Source of the DNA: Hyalangium gracile
GTDB lineage: Bacteria > Myxococcota > Myxococcia > Myxococcales > Myxococcaceae
Assembly (NCBI RefSeq): GCF_020103725.1
Contig: NZ_JAHXBG010000007.1
Coordinates: forward strand, 248,001 to 312,000
Reading direction: 5' to 3'
Length of the DNA: 64,000 bases
The position numbers and the translations under genes were made by a program. Under the pieces are notes generated by a model. That model was given only the letters and a program-made list of their open reading frames with translations. It was not told the origin of the DNA and did no database searches. Each line of letters begins with the position of its first letter. The first letter of the stretch is position 1. Shown piece after piece: positions 1 to 9,019 of the stretch.

Positions 1-434
1 GGGATCCGCGGGCACGTCGATGTCCTCCGTCAGCGTCTTGTAGATGAAGTCGTTGACCTCATGCAGATTGCCCTGCTGCTCGATGGTTTCCAGCACGGCT
101 TCGGTCAGCTCCTCCCCCGCAGCCCGACGGACGTGGCGATCTCGATGAGCTGCGGGAGCACGTGATCCGGGTCCGGGCCCGCGTTGTAGACCAGCCCGAA
201 CACCTCTTCCCGGCTCAGGCCGGTGGACTCCGCGATGTCGCCGAGGTCGTAGTTGGTCCCGTCGGCGACCCGCCCCGCGACCTTGCCGAGCTGCTCGGGG
301 TGATCCTTGAAGTAATCGTCCTCCCGCCAGATCTCCTCGAGGATCGCCTGCTGATCGTTGTTGCGCGTCTCCTGCTTGGAGGCCTGGCCGGCGATGATGC
401 CTATCGTGCTGATCAGCGCGCCAACGGTCTCCAC
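1..434 (-). CDS. Conserved hypothetical protein, partial and apparently frameshifted
   Basis: I do not recognise a family. The frame from the GTG at 434 reads about 107 residues of acidic, helical sequence and then stops at 105-107. Beyond a G5 run (plus-strand C5 at 114-118) a second frame continues without a stop to the window edge with equally protein-like sequence (GEELTEAVLETIEQQ...). Adding one G to the run joins the two frames exactly, so this is one gene with a 1-base deletion or a sequencing error. Upstream of 434 the frame stays open to 521 and still reads like protein (FGSAIQLFPPAAIFGKA), but it has no ATG and then runs into a hydrolase fragment on the other strand. The true N-terminus may therefore be missing. 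The C-terminus lies outside the window. Confidence 0.55.
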
Positions 435-504
435 CGCCTTGCCGAAGATCGCCGCGGGCGGGAAGAGCTGGATCGCGGACCCGAACGCGTCGGGTGCGGT
501 GGTC

Positions 505-632
505 AGGAGGGACCACGCAGGTCATCGAGCTGGGTGGAGGGCCACCGCTGCTGCTCCTCCACGGCGGAATGGGCGAAGCGGTCCAGTGGGGCAGCATCCT
601 CCCAGCGCTGGCCCGGAGGCACCGCGCCACCG
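505..632 (+). pseudogene. Alpha/beta hydrolase N-terminal fragment
   Basis: A short plus-strand stretch reads TQVIELGGGPPLLLLHGGMG followed by an EAVQWGSILPALARRH-like segment. This is the typical first strand and HGG oxyanion-loop region of alpha/beta hydrolases. The match ends near 632, where the frame degenerates. The nucleophile elbow, acid and histidine are all absent. Its left end meets the truncated upstream end of the minus-strand gene at about 490-520, so the site looks like a deletion scar joining two unrelated truncated genes. Family assignment rests on this one motif region. Confidence 0.5.
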
Positions 633-768
633 GTGGTGGTGCGTGCCTTCCGAGACATGCTGGCGGAGGCGATGAAGAAGCGTTCGTTCATCTGAGGGAC
701 ATCGTCTTCCGGCTTCTGGACGGAGTAGCGTGCGCCTCCGCAGTCCACACCCACTCTCCGGAGTTTCC

Positions 769-1155
769 ATGTCCAGACGCCTCCCCCTGCTGATGGCCGC
801 TCTCTGCCTCGCGCTGTCCACCGCATGCGGCTCCGACCCCGAGGCGGGAGACTCCTGCTCAGTCGGGGAGGGCTACTGCCAGTCCTCGAGCGAGGCGCTG
901 GTCTGTGATGGCGGCTCGCTGAAGCTCCTCAACTGCCGTGGCGCCAACGGGTGCTCCAAGGACGACGATGGCGACGCGACGTGCACCTTCGGAGACTTCC
1001 GTGCCGGCGATCCGTGCCTCTCCACCCAGGAGAACGCGGCCCAGTGTGACGCCAGCAACGCGAACCAGCTCCTGCGCTGCAGCGGTGGCTCCATGAAGGC
1101 GGAGGCCTGTAAGGGCTGCGCGGTCCAGTCCGGCACCATCACCTGTCAGCCGTAG
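769..1155 (+). CDS. Small cysteine-rich lipoprotein
   Basis: 128 residues. The start is the ATG at 769 because it directly precedes a signal peptide (MSRRLPLLMAALCLALSTAC) with a lipobox-like end and a candidate lipidated Cys at residue 20. An in-frame GTG further upstream would bury that signal. The mature part has about 12 cysteines in C-x(n)-C-D-G-G-S/C-S-G-G-S modules, probably disulfide-bonded, as is common in myxobacterial envelope proteins. No enzyme motif is visible. It sits alone between the hydrolase stub and the coiled-coil gene. Function unknown. The cell-surface location is inferred from the signal. Confidence 0.7.
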   Translation: MSRRLPLLMAALCLALSTACGSDPEAGDSCSVGEGYCQSSSEALVCDGGSLKLLNCRGANGCSKDDDGDATCTFGDFRAGDPCLSTQENAAQCDASNANQLLRCSGGSMKAEACKGCAVQSGTITCQP

Positions 1156-1349
1156 CTGGAGCGCGGGGCCGGGGGCAGGCGCCGCTCTGACGCCTGCTCG
1201 GCTGCGCTGGGGAGGGCAGCCAGGGCCGAGCGTGCCCCAAGGTGGGCGCAGGGCCTGGGCCGCGGCCCTCCTCGCCCCCTGTGCGACCAGGCAGGGGCAC
1301 CGACACTATGTCGGGTCTCCCTCCGCCGCGCTGTAGTAAGTTGGCGCCA

Positions 1350-3710
1350 ATGGTACGTACCTCAGTGCTGGTGTTGATCGGGTTCCTTGTTTTCGCCTCC
1401 ATCGATGATGCGTTCGCCGCGCCGCCCGAGCCGGTTGCCGCGAAGTCTGTTGGGGAGGCAACGAAGCGGGTCGAGACGGCTCGCGCCGCCCTCGCGACGG
1501 CCGTCCAGCGGATCGAGAAGGATCCGCCGAGCAACCCCGACCTCGATGCCGCCCTCGCGGCGGTGGAAGCGCTCAAGGACGCGCTCAACGCGGGCGCGAG
1601 CTTCGAGACGGAGGATCTCGACTACGCGAAGATCGTCCTGGCCGCGCGCAAGGAGCTGCGGACGCAGCGCGAGTACGTCGAGGATCGCCGCGCCAAGGTC
1701 CACATCCACGAGTTCCGCCGGCGCATCGACGCCGCGCTCGCGCCCATGAATGAGCGCGTGGCGAAGGTGACGGCGAAGGACTCGGGCCCCAAGGAAGTGG
1801 ACGAGGCTCGGGCCGCGGTGGATGCGCTCAAGAAGCTGGCGGAGGAGGGCCGGCCCCTGACGAAGCAGGATCCGAAGTTCGCCGCGTACCTCTCCGAGCT
1901 CGACGCGACCATCTCCCGTCACGAGAAGACGATCGACGAGCGGTGGCTGCAGCAGTCGGCGCAGAAGCAGCGGGGACTGCTGGACGAGAGCCGCAAGGCG
2001 CTGGCCAACGCGCTCGCCGAGGTGGGCAAGGCCTGGTCGGACGACAAGTTCTCGGCCGCCGACAAGGCGACGGTGGCGCTTCAGAAGCAGCTCGACGAGG
2101 GCCGGCCGCTCGAGGAGAAGGACAAGACGTATCGCGCGGAGGCGGACAAGGCCCGCGCCGAGATCGCCCAGGCGAAGCGCCGGATGGACGAGCTGGTGGT
2201 GCAGGCGGGTGTCTCGAGGGTGAAGGCGGAGATGGGGCCCGCCCATGACGAGCTCATCGCGGCCGGCAAGGCGCTCCGCGCGAGGAAGCCGACGCCCGAG
2301 CAGTTCGCCGAGGCCAAGACCGCGGCGTTCGTCGTCCGGAAGCTGGTGGAGAAGTACGAGCCGCAGGCCGCGCGCAGCCAGCCCATCGGCCAGTACATCA
2401 CCGAGGTGAAGAACCTGCTCGTCGAGGTGGAGGTGGCCCTCCAGGTCCGCAGCCTCGATGCGGCCCGCGCCGACGTCATCCAGGCCTTGCGCAACCTCGA
2501 GAGGCGGGCGCCGACCCCGGAGCAGTTCGAGGAGGCGAACACGGCGATGGTCGTCCTCCAGAAGACGCTCGAGACGGTGCACGCGAAGAACCCGGCGATC
2601 AGCCCGTCCGCCGCCGAGGCGCGGCAGCTGCTCAAGGACGGGAAGGCGACGATGGAGCGGCGCCGCTACGAGGTCGATCTGCAGCAGCAGCGCGCGAAGG
2701 TGGACGAGGCGCGGAAGAACGCGGCGGCCCTGGTCATGCAGATCCAGAAGGAGAAGCCCACCGAGGCGCAGCTCGCGGAGGCGGAGAACGCCGTCAAGCA
2801 GATCGGCGTGGTGCTGGACGCCGGCGTCGCCTTCGTCAAGAAGGACCGCGACTACTCGCTGTACGCCAAGGAGTCCAAGGAGCGCATGGCGGAGCTGGCC
2901 GACCGCATCAACCGGCGGAGGATCGTCCTGTCCGCGGCGGAGGCCCGCGCCCAGCTCACCGAGCAGCTGACCACGGCGAAGGACAAGCTCGAGGCGGCGA
3001 AGCGTGCGTCATCGACCGACGCCGACCTCGAGGCGGCCAACAAGGTCGTGAACGACATCATGAAGACGTTCGAGACGCGCGCGGAGCTGGAGCAGCAGGA
3101 CGCGGGCTACGCGGGGTACGCGGAGCGGGCGCGCAACGAGCTGCTCAAGCTGGTGGAGGCGCTTGAGTTCGCGCGGCAGGCGCGGGCGCTGCGCCGGACG
3201 ACTGGTGAGGCCCTGGCCGCCGCCAGCGCGACGTCGGAGGCGGCCGCGTCCGCGGCGGACCTGCGCAAGAAGAAGGAGCTGTACGCGAGCGCGCTGGACA
3301 AGCTCAAGGCCTGCCAGGAAGACGGCGCCAGGATGGTGAAGGAGAACGCCGGCCTCGGCTCGGTGGACGTGCTCGTCGGCGGTCTGCCCACCAGCCCCCA
3401 GGAGGTGATGGCCCAGTGCGCCCAGAAGGCGGCGGCGCTGCAGGAGCCCCAGAAGAAGGTCGACGTCCAGCTCCGGTTCGACGATGGACCGAGGAAGGCC
3501 TACGACCTGGCGAAGTCCCTGCTCTCCAAGGGGAAGAAGAGCGAGGCGCTCGATCAGTACAACAACTGCGTCGCCGAGGGGCGCATCCTGGAGAACCGCT
3601 ACCCCGAGTTCAAGGAGCAGAAGTTCACCGTGGCCGGCACCAGCATGAACGTGCTCGAGCTGATCCAGGTCTGCGTGAAGGAGCGCAAGCCGCTGCAGGC
3701 GGCCCGCTGA
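1350..3710 (+). CDS. Large secreted coiled-coil repeat protein
   Basis: 786 residues. The ATG at 1350 begins a signal peptide (MVRTSVLVLIGFLVFASI..AFA). The rest is almost entirely charged alpha helix rich in Ala, Glu, Lys and Arg. It contains a degenerate repeat of about 90-100 residues, present at least five times, of the form A...V..L...L..G.P....D..Y......A...... The last 150 residues differ (VDVQLRFDDGPRKAYDLAKS) and include several cysteines. No catalytic motif is visible. It is probably a periplasmic or envelope structural protein. A hairpin follows 6 bp after the stop. Codon use is typical of the window, so it looks native. Confidence 0.75.
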   Translation: MVRTSVLVLIGFLVFASIDDAFAAPPEPVAAKSVGEATKRVETARAALATAVQRIEKDPPSNPDLDAALAAVEALKDALNAGASFETEDLDYAKIVLAARKELRTQREYVEDRRAKVHIHEFRRRIDAALAPMNERVAKVTAKDSGPKEVDEARAAVDALKKLAEEGRPLTKQDPKFAAYLSELDATISRHEKTIDERWLQQSAQKQRGLLDESRKALANALAEVGKAWSDDKFSAADKATVALQKQLDEGRPLEEKDKTYRAEADKARAEIAQAKRRMDELVVQAGVSRVKAEMGPAHDELIAAGKALRARKPTPEQFAEAKTAAFVVRKLVEKYEPQAARSQPIGQYITEVKNLLVEVEVALQVRSLDAARADVIQALRNLERRAPTPEQFEEANTAMVVLQKTLETVHAKNPAISPSAAEARQLLKDGKATMERRRYEVDLQQQRAKVDEARKNAAALVMQIQKEKPTEAQLAEAENAVKQIGVVLDAGVAFVKKDRDYSLYAKESKERMAELADRINRRRIVLSAAEARAQLTEQLTTAKDKLEAAKRASSTDADLEAANKVVNDIMKTFETRAELEQQDAGYAGYAERARNELLKLVEALEFARQARALRRTTGEALAAASATSEAAASAADLRKKKELYASALDKLKACQEDGARMVKENAGLGSVDVLVGGLPTSPQEVMAQCAQKAAALQEPQKKVDVQLRFDDGPRKAYDLAKSLLSKGKKSEALDQYNNCVAEGRILENRYPEFKEQKFTVAGTSMNVLELIQVCVKERKPLQAAR

Positions 3711-3716
3711 CCCCGA

Positions 3717-3741
3717 GGCGGGACGTCCACCCCGTCCCGCC
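3717..3741. terminator. Bidirectional hairpin between convergent genes
   Basis: A perfect 9-bp inverted repeat (GGCGGGACG / CGTCCCGCC, 7-nt loop) lies between the convergent ends of the coiled-coil gene (3710) and the DUF2147 gene (3763). There is no long T tract, so termination is inferred from position and stem strength. Confidence 0.5.
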
Positions 3742-3762
3742 CCGGCGGTACCGCTGCGAGGT

Positions 3763-4224
3763 CTACTCGGCGCGGACCCAGTGCTGGGTCCGCCCGATGA
3801 GCGACAGGCCGATGTAGCCGCGGACCTTCAGCTTCTTGCCTCCGTCCTCGACGGAGATCTTGACCTTGTAGGTCTTGCCGTTGCTCGGGTCGAGGATCGT
3901 TCCGCCCGACCACTCATCATCGTCCTTCTTGAGGTCGCGCATGATGACCATGCCGATGATGGGCTTGTCCTTCAGCGCCCCCTCGCACTTCTTGCAGACC
4001 GGGTTCTGCTCCTCGTTGGGCTCGGGGAAGGTCTTCTCGATCTTCCCGAACAGCTTGCCGCCCTCCTCGTAGATGGCGATGACGGACTTGGGCTTCTTCG
4101 TCTCGTCATCGATGGTGGTCCAGCGCCCCACCGGACTCGGGGCCTGGGCCTGGGCCTGGGCCATGGCGCTCGAGGCGAACAGCACGGTCAGCGTGGCCAG
4201 TCCCAACCAACGGTTTGCAGTCAT
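3763..4224 (-). CDS. DUF2147 family exported protein
   Basis: 153 residues. The chosen ATG at 4224 starts a Sec signal peptide (MTANRWLGLATLTVLFASSAMA). The mature protein shows the DUF2147 pattern: PVGRWTTIDDETKKPKSVI near the start, GKLFGKIEK, a C-x2-C pair (NPVCKKCEG), GMVIMRDLKKDDDEWSGGTI, LDPSNGKTYKVKI and a C-terminal LKVRGYIG. The family has a small beta-barrel, lipocalin-like fold, is periplasmic and has no firmly established biochemical role. The gene is monocistronic and convergent with the coiled-coil gene. Confidence 0.85.
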   Translation of the reverse strand: MTANRWLGLATLTVLFASSAMAQAQAQAPSPVGRWTTIDDETKKPKSVIAIYEEGGKLFGKIEKTFPEPNEEQNPVCKKCEGALKDKPIIGMVIMRDLKKDDDEWSGGTILDPSNGKTYKVKISVEDGGKKLKVRGYIGLSLIGRTQHWVRAE

Positions 4225-4424
4225 TCTGAGATCCTCCGGCACCAGGGAGACATCTCGGGAGGAGCCATGCGCCGTGGTGACGTCCTCCCGCCTTCCAGCT
4301 GTACTCCGCGGTGGAGCCTAGCCGCCGGGTGGTGTTCTTCACAGCATGACGGGCTCCGTCATGCCTGTGCCGGTCCCGGCCCTCTCGGAGGGGCCACGCT
4401 GGCGCTGTGCCTGGGGCCCGCTGC

Positions 4425-4665
4425 CGAGCCGTCTGAGGGTGCGGCGGGCGTTCCAGGCCACGGGGGCCCAGGCCCCGAGGAGGTCCAGCACCTTCGACTC
4501 GAGCTTCGCGAAGGTGCCCGCCTCCAGCGCGTCGAGCGCGAGGCACTGGGCCTTCGGGGCATCGGAGCCCAGCGCCGCGGCGAGCTCATCGGGGTGGCGC
4601 GGCTGGGACTGGACGGCCTGCTCGTACGCGCCCGCCTCCTGGAACCAGAAGTGGTACCGGGAGGG
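4425..4665 (-). pseudogene. Possible degraded gene in a 595-bp gap
   Basis: The gap between 4225 and 4818 has no convincing intact gene. One minus-strand stretch reads like protein (YHFWFQEAGAYEQAV, DELAAALGSDAPKAQCLALD, LLGAWAPVAWNARRTLRRLG), with helical, HEAT-like character. Another frame just upstream (about 4670-4740) also looks coding but ends in a stop. This suggests a decayed gene with frameshifts. There is no family match and the evidence is weak. Confidence 0.3.
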
Positions 4666-4818
4666 GCACCTACCAGTAGCGCGTCCGCTCACTCTCCCAG
4701 GAGGCCTGGCGCCAGCGGCATCCAGGCCTCATTCGGAAAGTCCTGCCTGTCACCGGGCGCACCTGCTCGTGCGAGGACTGGGGCCGGAGCCCTCCCGCTC
4801 GAGGCGCCCGAGGTGGCC

Positions 4819-5037
4819 TCAGCGCATGTTGTTGATGATCGCCATGTTGGCGTCGTGCATCTTCTTCATGATGTTCGAGATGAGGGTGATGGCCTGCTCC
4901 TCTTTCTGCAGCTTCAGTGCGGTCAGCTGGAGGTCCCTCAACTCCTCGGGCATCGCTTCGATCTTCTTCATGTCCTCCGCGCTCACGCTCTTGATTTTGC
5001 CGAGGACATTTCCCACCAGGTCTGCGGTGATACCCAT
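4819..5037 (-). CDS. Small helical hypothetical protein
   Basis: 72 residues beginning MGITADLVGNVLGKIKSV and ending in a Met/Asn-rich helix (SNIMKKMHDANMAIINN). The start is ATG, preceded by a G-rich ribosome-binding site (GGGGGAA, 5-6 nt spacing). No signal peptide, membrane segment or cysteine is present. The predicted form is two amphipathic helices. The size and all-helical form recall small secreted or structural proteins of specialised secretion systems, but I see no diagnostic motif and make no such call. The 5' leader begins GAATGG, like two other signal-less genes in this window (starts at 32057 and 49657). Confidence 0.6.
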   Translation of the reverse strand: MGITADLVGNVLGKIKSVSAEDMKKIEAMPEELRDLQLTALKLQKEEQAITLISNIMKKMHDANMAIINNMR

Positions 5038-5171
5038 GTCGTTCCCCCATTCGCTGTCAGCGAGGACCCAAGAGATGGAGGCGGGGGCGATGCATGTCTA
5101 CGCCAGGCGCTGGTCGCAGGAGACTGTCTTCTGCTGGCGTGAGCCTCGTTCTCGGAGCCTCACCTCGAGGG

Positions 5172-6119
5172 TCAACACTTCTGCCCCAGGAAGCACGTCC
5201 CACGCAGCCCGTAGGCCGAGTCGTACTCAGGCGTAGGGCTGCCCTTGCCCGGCGTCGTCATCCAGTTGTTGGGATCCTTGTCTCCACCGGGCCCCCGCTC
5301 CTGGAAGACACGGAAGCTCATGTAGAAGGTGGAGGGATCGAAGTTGCCCGGGGTGCCCCCCACGGTCCGCTCGGCGAGCATCCTGGCTGCTCCCATGGGG
5401 GGCAGGTGCTGCTTGTAGACGAGCCGCACCGACTGGAAGTAGGCGGGGTTGCGGCACTCTCTTCCCTCGAGCACCTCGCACTCGTTGAGCTCGTCATCCG
5501 TAGCGAGGCCCCAGTCGTCCAGCAGGAGGCTGAAGCCCCGCTCGCAGGAGGTGCCTTGCGCGCGGTTGACTCCACAGACGGTCATCGTCAGGGGATTGAG
5601 GTGGCGCTCCTGGAACAGGGCTCCGGGGCCTGAGTCGAGGAAGCTCTGGGGGAACGCGTCCAGCACCCGCACCGTGGCCTGGGCGCGACACCGCATCGTT
5701 CCCACGTCCTTGAAGACTTCGCCGGTCCGCTTCACCGGCTTGAAGTGGGGGCGGTGCTCCATGCGCTGGGGACCCGCATCACACGTCACCCGGAGTCCGC
5801 TCGCCTGGGTGAAGACGAGCCGCGCCTGGGCCTCGCCCTGCTTCGAGGTACGGCCATCGAAGTCCTGGTAGCGAGCGGTGGTCTCGCGGCCTGGGCTGTC
5901 CTGGGCGATGAGCTGCTCGAGAGGCGAGAAGTCTCCGGGAAGGCGGTGCATCTTCGCGGAGCTGGCGTGCCAGAGCGCGCTCGCATTGGCCTCCGTCACC
6001 TCGAGCATCACGTAGCCCGTCTCCGCGAAGTGGAGACCGAAGACCAGGACCGTGACGAAGACGAGCAGCCCGAGCGCCAGCTCCACGGTGGCCTGTCCCC
6101 TGAGAGCCGCGGTCACCAT
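5172..6119 (-). CDS. TadE-like pseudopilin-domain protein (third gene of operon)
   Basis: 315 residues. The start is ATG at 6119, whose codon overlaps the stop of the upstream gene (ATGGTGA), so translation is probably coupled. The N-terminus reads LRGQATVELALGLLVFVTVL, the TadE/TadG signature (GQA-x-VE-x-AL followed by one membrane helix). The remaining 270 residues are a periplasmic domain with several cysteines and no recognised fold. TadE-like proteins are minor pseudopilins of Flp/Tad pili. Here the long C-terminal domain and the absence of other tad genes leave the role open. Confidence 0.7.
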   Translation of the reverse strand: MVTAALRGQATVELALGLLVFVTVLVFGLHFAETGYVMLEVTEANASALWHASSAKMHRLPGDFSPLEQLIAQDSPGRETTARYQDFDGRTSKQGEAQARLVFTQASGLRVTCDAGPQRMEHRPHFKPVKRTGEVFKDVGTMRCRAQATVRVLDAFPQSFLDSGPGALFQERHLNPLTMTVCGVNRAQGTSCERGFSLLLDDWGLATDDELNECEVLEGRECRNPAYFQSVRLVYKQHLPPMGAARMLAERTVGGTPGNFDPSTFYMSFRVFQERGPGGDKDPNNWMTTPGKGSPTPEYDSAYGLRGTCFLGQKC

Positions 6120-7705
6120 GCCTGATACCCCTGTTTCGCCAATGCGGCCGCCACCCGGCCAGCCTCGGTATCGGTCGCCCCGAGCGTCGAGACGATGTCC
6201 GGGACGTCTCGTGTCTGATCGACGTCCGCGCCCACGAGCGTGGCGCGCCAGAACGGGTTGAGAAAGTTGGGCGGCTCGCGCCATTGTTCCGACCCCACCA
6301 CACGGTGGTAGTAGGCAATGCCCGCGGACAGCGCCACGGCCCGGGAGATGTCCGTGCCGTCAGACAACAGCAGACCCCTGTTGTCGAACCTCGTGCCCGC
6401 ACCCGCAGGGCGGAAGTGGAAGCGGAAGAACAGGTTCCAGGGGTCCCCCGGCCGCGACCCGTAGTCGCGCTGGAGCACGGCGTAGTTCTTCGGCTGCCCG
6501 TAGAGGTTGCCGGCACTCGCCAGGACGCCGGTGTTGTAGTCCATGTGAGGTGGCCACATGCCTGGGCAGTTGGTGCAGTCGCCCAAGGTGTGCCTCTTCC
6601 GCCGAGCATTGGGATCCTGGCCCCCAGTCCACGTGTGCTGGTCCGTGTCATTCCGGGAGTCATCGCTTCGGACGAGCGCCTCGGCTTCCTTGCGCATGGG
6701 TGGAAACGTCGGGCAAGGCGACCGCGCACGACGAAAGACGACGATCACCTGTCCATGGTCGTCCGCGTAGGCCGCCTCGCCGCTCACCTTGGCCGCATGC
6801 GTCTTGTCCAAGGCGAAGTAGCCACTGCCCTCATCGGATACCCAGACGAGCTCGTTGGAGGGCATGGCTTGGGTGAGCTTTCCGCGAATGAGGTTCGCCC
6901 CACCTTTCCTCCCGGTGACGAAGGCGCTGCCCCGAGCGCCCATGGCTGCCGAGATGACGTGCCCCAGCTTCTTGGTCTCGCGGCGCTTGCAAGCAGCTCC
7001 CTCGCCGGGGCACGCGCCGCCCAGCTCCCTGCCATTCACGGCGACGGTTGCCTCGAGCGCGGAGACATCGCCCCCTATTTCCCGAGCGATGGCTGGCGCG
7101 ATCGGATCATAGGTGCTGAAGGGGCGCAGGAGCATGGCCTCCTGCAGGCCTTGGAAGACTTCGAGCTGATCCTGGTGGATGGAGGAGAGCTGCAGGGAGC
7201 GCGCCTCTTCTCCCGCGCGCCCATCCAGGTTCCTGAAGATCTGCTCCGCCCGCTGCTCCGCCTGTGTCAGCCTGTCCTGGGTGTCGCTGATGTCCCGGAT
7301 GGCCTGCGTGGAGCACCGACACAACCGCGCGCACCGGCTGCTCTTGGAGGCACACCCGCAGAAGGCGGTGAGCGGCATGTAGCCCGACACCTTGATGTCC
7401 TCGTACGCCTTCTTCGCCGACTCGATGGTGGCGCGGTAGTAGCCGCTCCAGGAGATGAGGCTCTCGACCCCCGTCATGGACACCATGTGGCTCATCAGCG
7501 CGCGGTTCATCAGGGAGATGCTGTTGAAGGCCCGGGCGGTGGCTACCGCCTGCGAGTAGGCCGCCGCATCCGCCGCGGTCTCCAGCTCCATCTTCTCCCG
7601 AGCCTTCACGGCGATGGACAGCGTGAGGCTCACCATCAGGGTGAGCAGCAGCAGCGTGAGAGCGAACAGGACGAGCGTCTGCCCTCGCTTCATGGAACGG
7701 GCCAT
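6113..7705 (-). CDS. TadG-like membrane-anchored protein (second gene of operon)
   Basis: 530 residues. The ATG at 7705 is preceded by a Shine-Dalgarno GAGG that overlaps the stop of the upstream gene, which fixes the start. N-terminal MKRGQTLVLFALTLLLLTLM is the TadG-like GQ-x-LV signature and single membrane helix. It is followed by an A-rich helix with the family motif DAAAYSQAVATARA. A cluster of cysteines (CGCASKSSRCARLCRC) lies near residue 120. The large C-terminal part is probably periplasmic. It is co-transcribed with TadE-like genes on both sides. Confidence 0.75.
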   Translation of the reverse strand: MARSMKRGQTLVLFALTLLLLTLMVSLTLSIAVKAREKMELETAADAAAYSQAVATARAFNSISLMNRALMSHMVSMTGVESLISWSGYYRATIESAKKAYEDIKVSGYMPLTAFCGCASKSSRCARLCRCSTQAIRDISDTQDRLTQAEQRAEQIFRNLDGRAGEEARSLQLSSIHQDQLEVFQGLQEAMLLRPFSTYDPIAPAIAREIGGDVSALEATVAVNGRELGGACPGEGAACKRRETKKLGHVISAAMGARGSAFVTGRKGGANLIRGKLTQAMPSNELVWVSDEGSGYFALDKTHAAKVSGEAAYADDHGQVIVVFRRARSPCPTFPPMRKEAEALVRSDDSRNDTDQHTWTGGQDPNARRKRHTLGDCTNCPGMWPPHMDYNTGVLASAGNLYGQPKNYAVLQRDYGSRPGDPWNLFFRFHFRPAGAGTRFDNRGLLLSDGTDISRAVALSAGIAYYHRVVGSEQWREPPNFLNPFWRATLVGADVDQTRDVPDIVSTLGATDTEAGRVAAALAKQGYQAW

Positions 7706-7712
7706 CGCGACC

Positions 7713-8519
7713 TCACAAGCTCTGCGGAGCGCTGCCGCAGTTCTGGTTCTGGAAGTGCCTCGCCCGAGCCGGCGTCATCATCCGCATGCCGTGCGTGGCC
7801 TGGATGGGAAAGACGTACTGCCTGGCCGCCAGGCGGCTCACGAGCTCTTCCCGGATTCCGTCGTCCAATGACCGGGGCGACTTGCCCGCCTTCCAGCCCG
7901 CCTGCCTCCGCGCGAGCATCAGCGGGTTGGCCCCGTTGAAGTCCCTCAGGCCGAGGGATGCCAGGAACATGTGGCTCATCACCCAGTCCGCGAAGGGGAT
8001 CTTCAGCGGGAACCAGTAGATGAGACGCACCTCCAGCCGCATGCCACCGCCTTCCTGGAAGGGGGCGTCGAACCTGAAGTCCTCCGGATGAGGCACGTCG
8101 GCGGACAAGGGCTGCTCGCGCACCAGCCAGAAGACAGGCCCGTCATGCGTCCCGTCCACGCCTGGCAGGTACCGGGGATCAGGGTTCTCCGTGCTGCCTA
8201 CGCGCTGGCGCCAGGCCATCGCTAGCTTCTCCTCGGGAGTGCTTCCCGGCGTCCCGTTGCCGAGATAGGGCACGATGCTCGGCAGCAGTCCCGCCAGGGC
8301 CGCGTGCGCCATGTGCTTGCAGTCGCCGTGGTGCCGGCTGCCCGCGCGCGCCGCCTCGAAGGCCGCGTACTCAGCCATGACCCGACCCTGCAGCATCATG
8401 AAGAGCTGCAGCGTCCCGAGGATCAGGAAGAGGGTGAGTGGCAGTGTCAGCGCGGACTCGACCGCCGCCTGACCCGACTCCCCCCGTTGAGGTCCGATCG
8501 TCCGTGGAAACATTTCCAC
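7713..8519 (-). CDS. TadE-like pseudopilin-domain protein (first gene of operon)
   Basis: 268 residues. Two starts are possible: GTG at 8519 or ATG at 8513, two codons later, and neither has a strong ribosome-binding site. The signature SGQAAVESALTLPLTLFLIL begins at about residue 16, followed by one membrane helix and an E-x2-R (FEAARAG) as in TadE. The rest is an extracytoplasmic domain. It opens the three-gene overlapping operon (7713/7705 and 6113/6119). No tadA ATPase, tadBC platform or prepilin peptidase is visible in the window. Confidence 0.75.
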   Translation of the reverse strand: MEMFPRTIGPQRGESGQAAVESALTLPLTLFLILGTLQLFMMLQGRVMAEYAAFEAARAGSRHHGDCKHMAHAALAGLLPSIVPYLGNGTPGSTPEEKLAMAWRQRVGSTENPDPRYLPGVDGTHDGPVFWLVREQPLSADVPHPEDFRFDAPFQEGGGMRLEVRLIYWFPLKIPFADWVMSHMFLASLGLRDFNGANPLMLARRQAGWKAGKSPRSLDDGIREELVSRLAARQYVFPIQATHGMRMMTPARARHFQNQNCGSAPQSL

Positions 8520-8703
8520 ACAGGGTGGAGGGAGTTCTTCACGGTGGGAATCCTCGTGGACTGGCGAATGTCATGAAGCACGCGAGGATCCTCGCGCCTC
8601 TGCGCGATGGTCGACCGTCTCAGCGGCGGCTGCCTGCGTGAAGACAGCTCATCGCCCTCGAGGGCAGGGCTGCCTTTCTCCGCTGAAGCCGACGATGCAA
8701 CGA

Positions 8704-8740
8704 CACGGCGATCCAGCGTTGGCCACGCCGGATCGCCGTG
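8704..8740 (-). terminator. Hairpin downstream of the small secreted protein gene
   Basis: A perfect 11-bp stem (CACGGCGATCC / GGATCGCCGTG) with a 15-nt loop lies 34 bp past the stop of the minus-strand gene at 8774. A short T-containing stretch follows on the minus strand. The rest of 8520-8703 holds no gene that I can support. Confidence 0.5.
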
Positions 8741-8773
8741 CCTTTCAGGGTGAAGCTTCCCTGAGGCGCGGAC

Positions 8774-9019
8774 TCACCACTCGACGCCGCACTCGATGCA
8801 GAGCGTGAGGATCTCGCACTGCTGCGGAGTCAGCTCGTAGTCCAGGCAGAGCCGGTCGGCCCGATCGCACTGCGCGGGCGTCGGACACCACAGGGCCTGC
8901 GCGCCGGGAGCCCCCTCCACCTGCTGCGCCGGAGCCCCGCTGGCCGCCATGGCCGCGCCCGCCGTCACGCCCACCGCCAGAGCCAGCGCCATCGTTCCCA
9001 TCTTCCAAAGCTTCTTCAT
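8774..9019 (-). CDS. Small secreted protein with paired cysteines
   Basis: 81 residues. The ATG at 9019 has a good ribosome-binding site (GAGGG, about 7 nt) and starts a signal peptide (MKKLWKMGTMALALAVGVTA ending GAAMA). The mature peptide is about 50 residues with several cysteines (WCPTPAQCD, RLCLDYELTPQQCEIL, LCIECGVEW), probably disulfide-linked. Not recognised as any enzyme. It could be a small exported peptide, effector or envelope protein. It is followed by a hairpin and is divergent from the SARP regulator across the 23-bp repeat array. Confidence 0.6.
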   Translation of the reverse strand: MKKLWKMGTMALALAVGVTAGAAMAASGAPAQQVEGAPGAQALWCPTPAQCDRADRLCLDYELTPQQCEILTLCIECGVEW

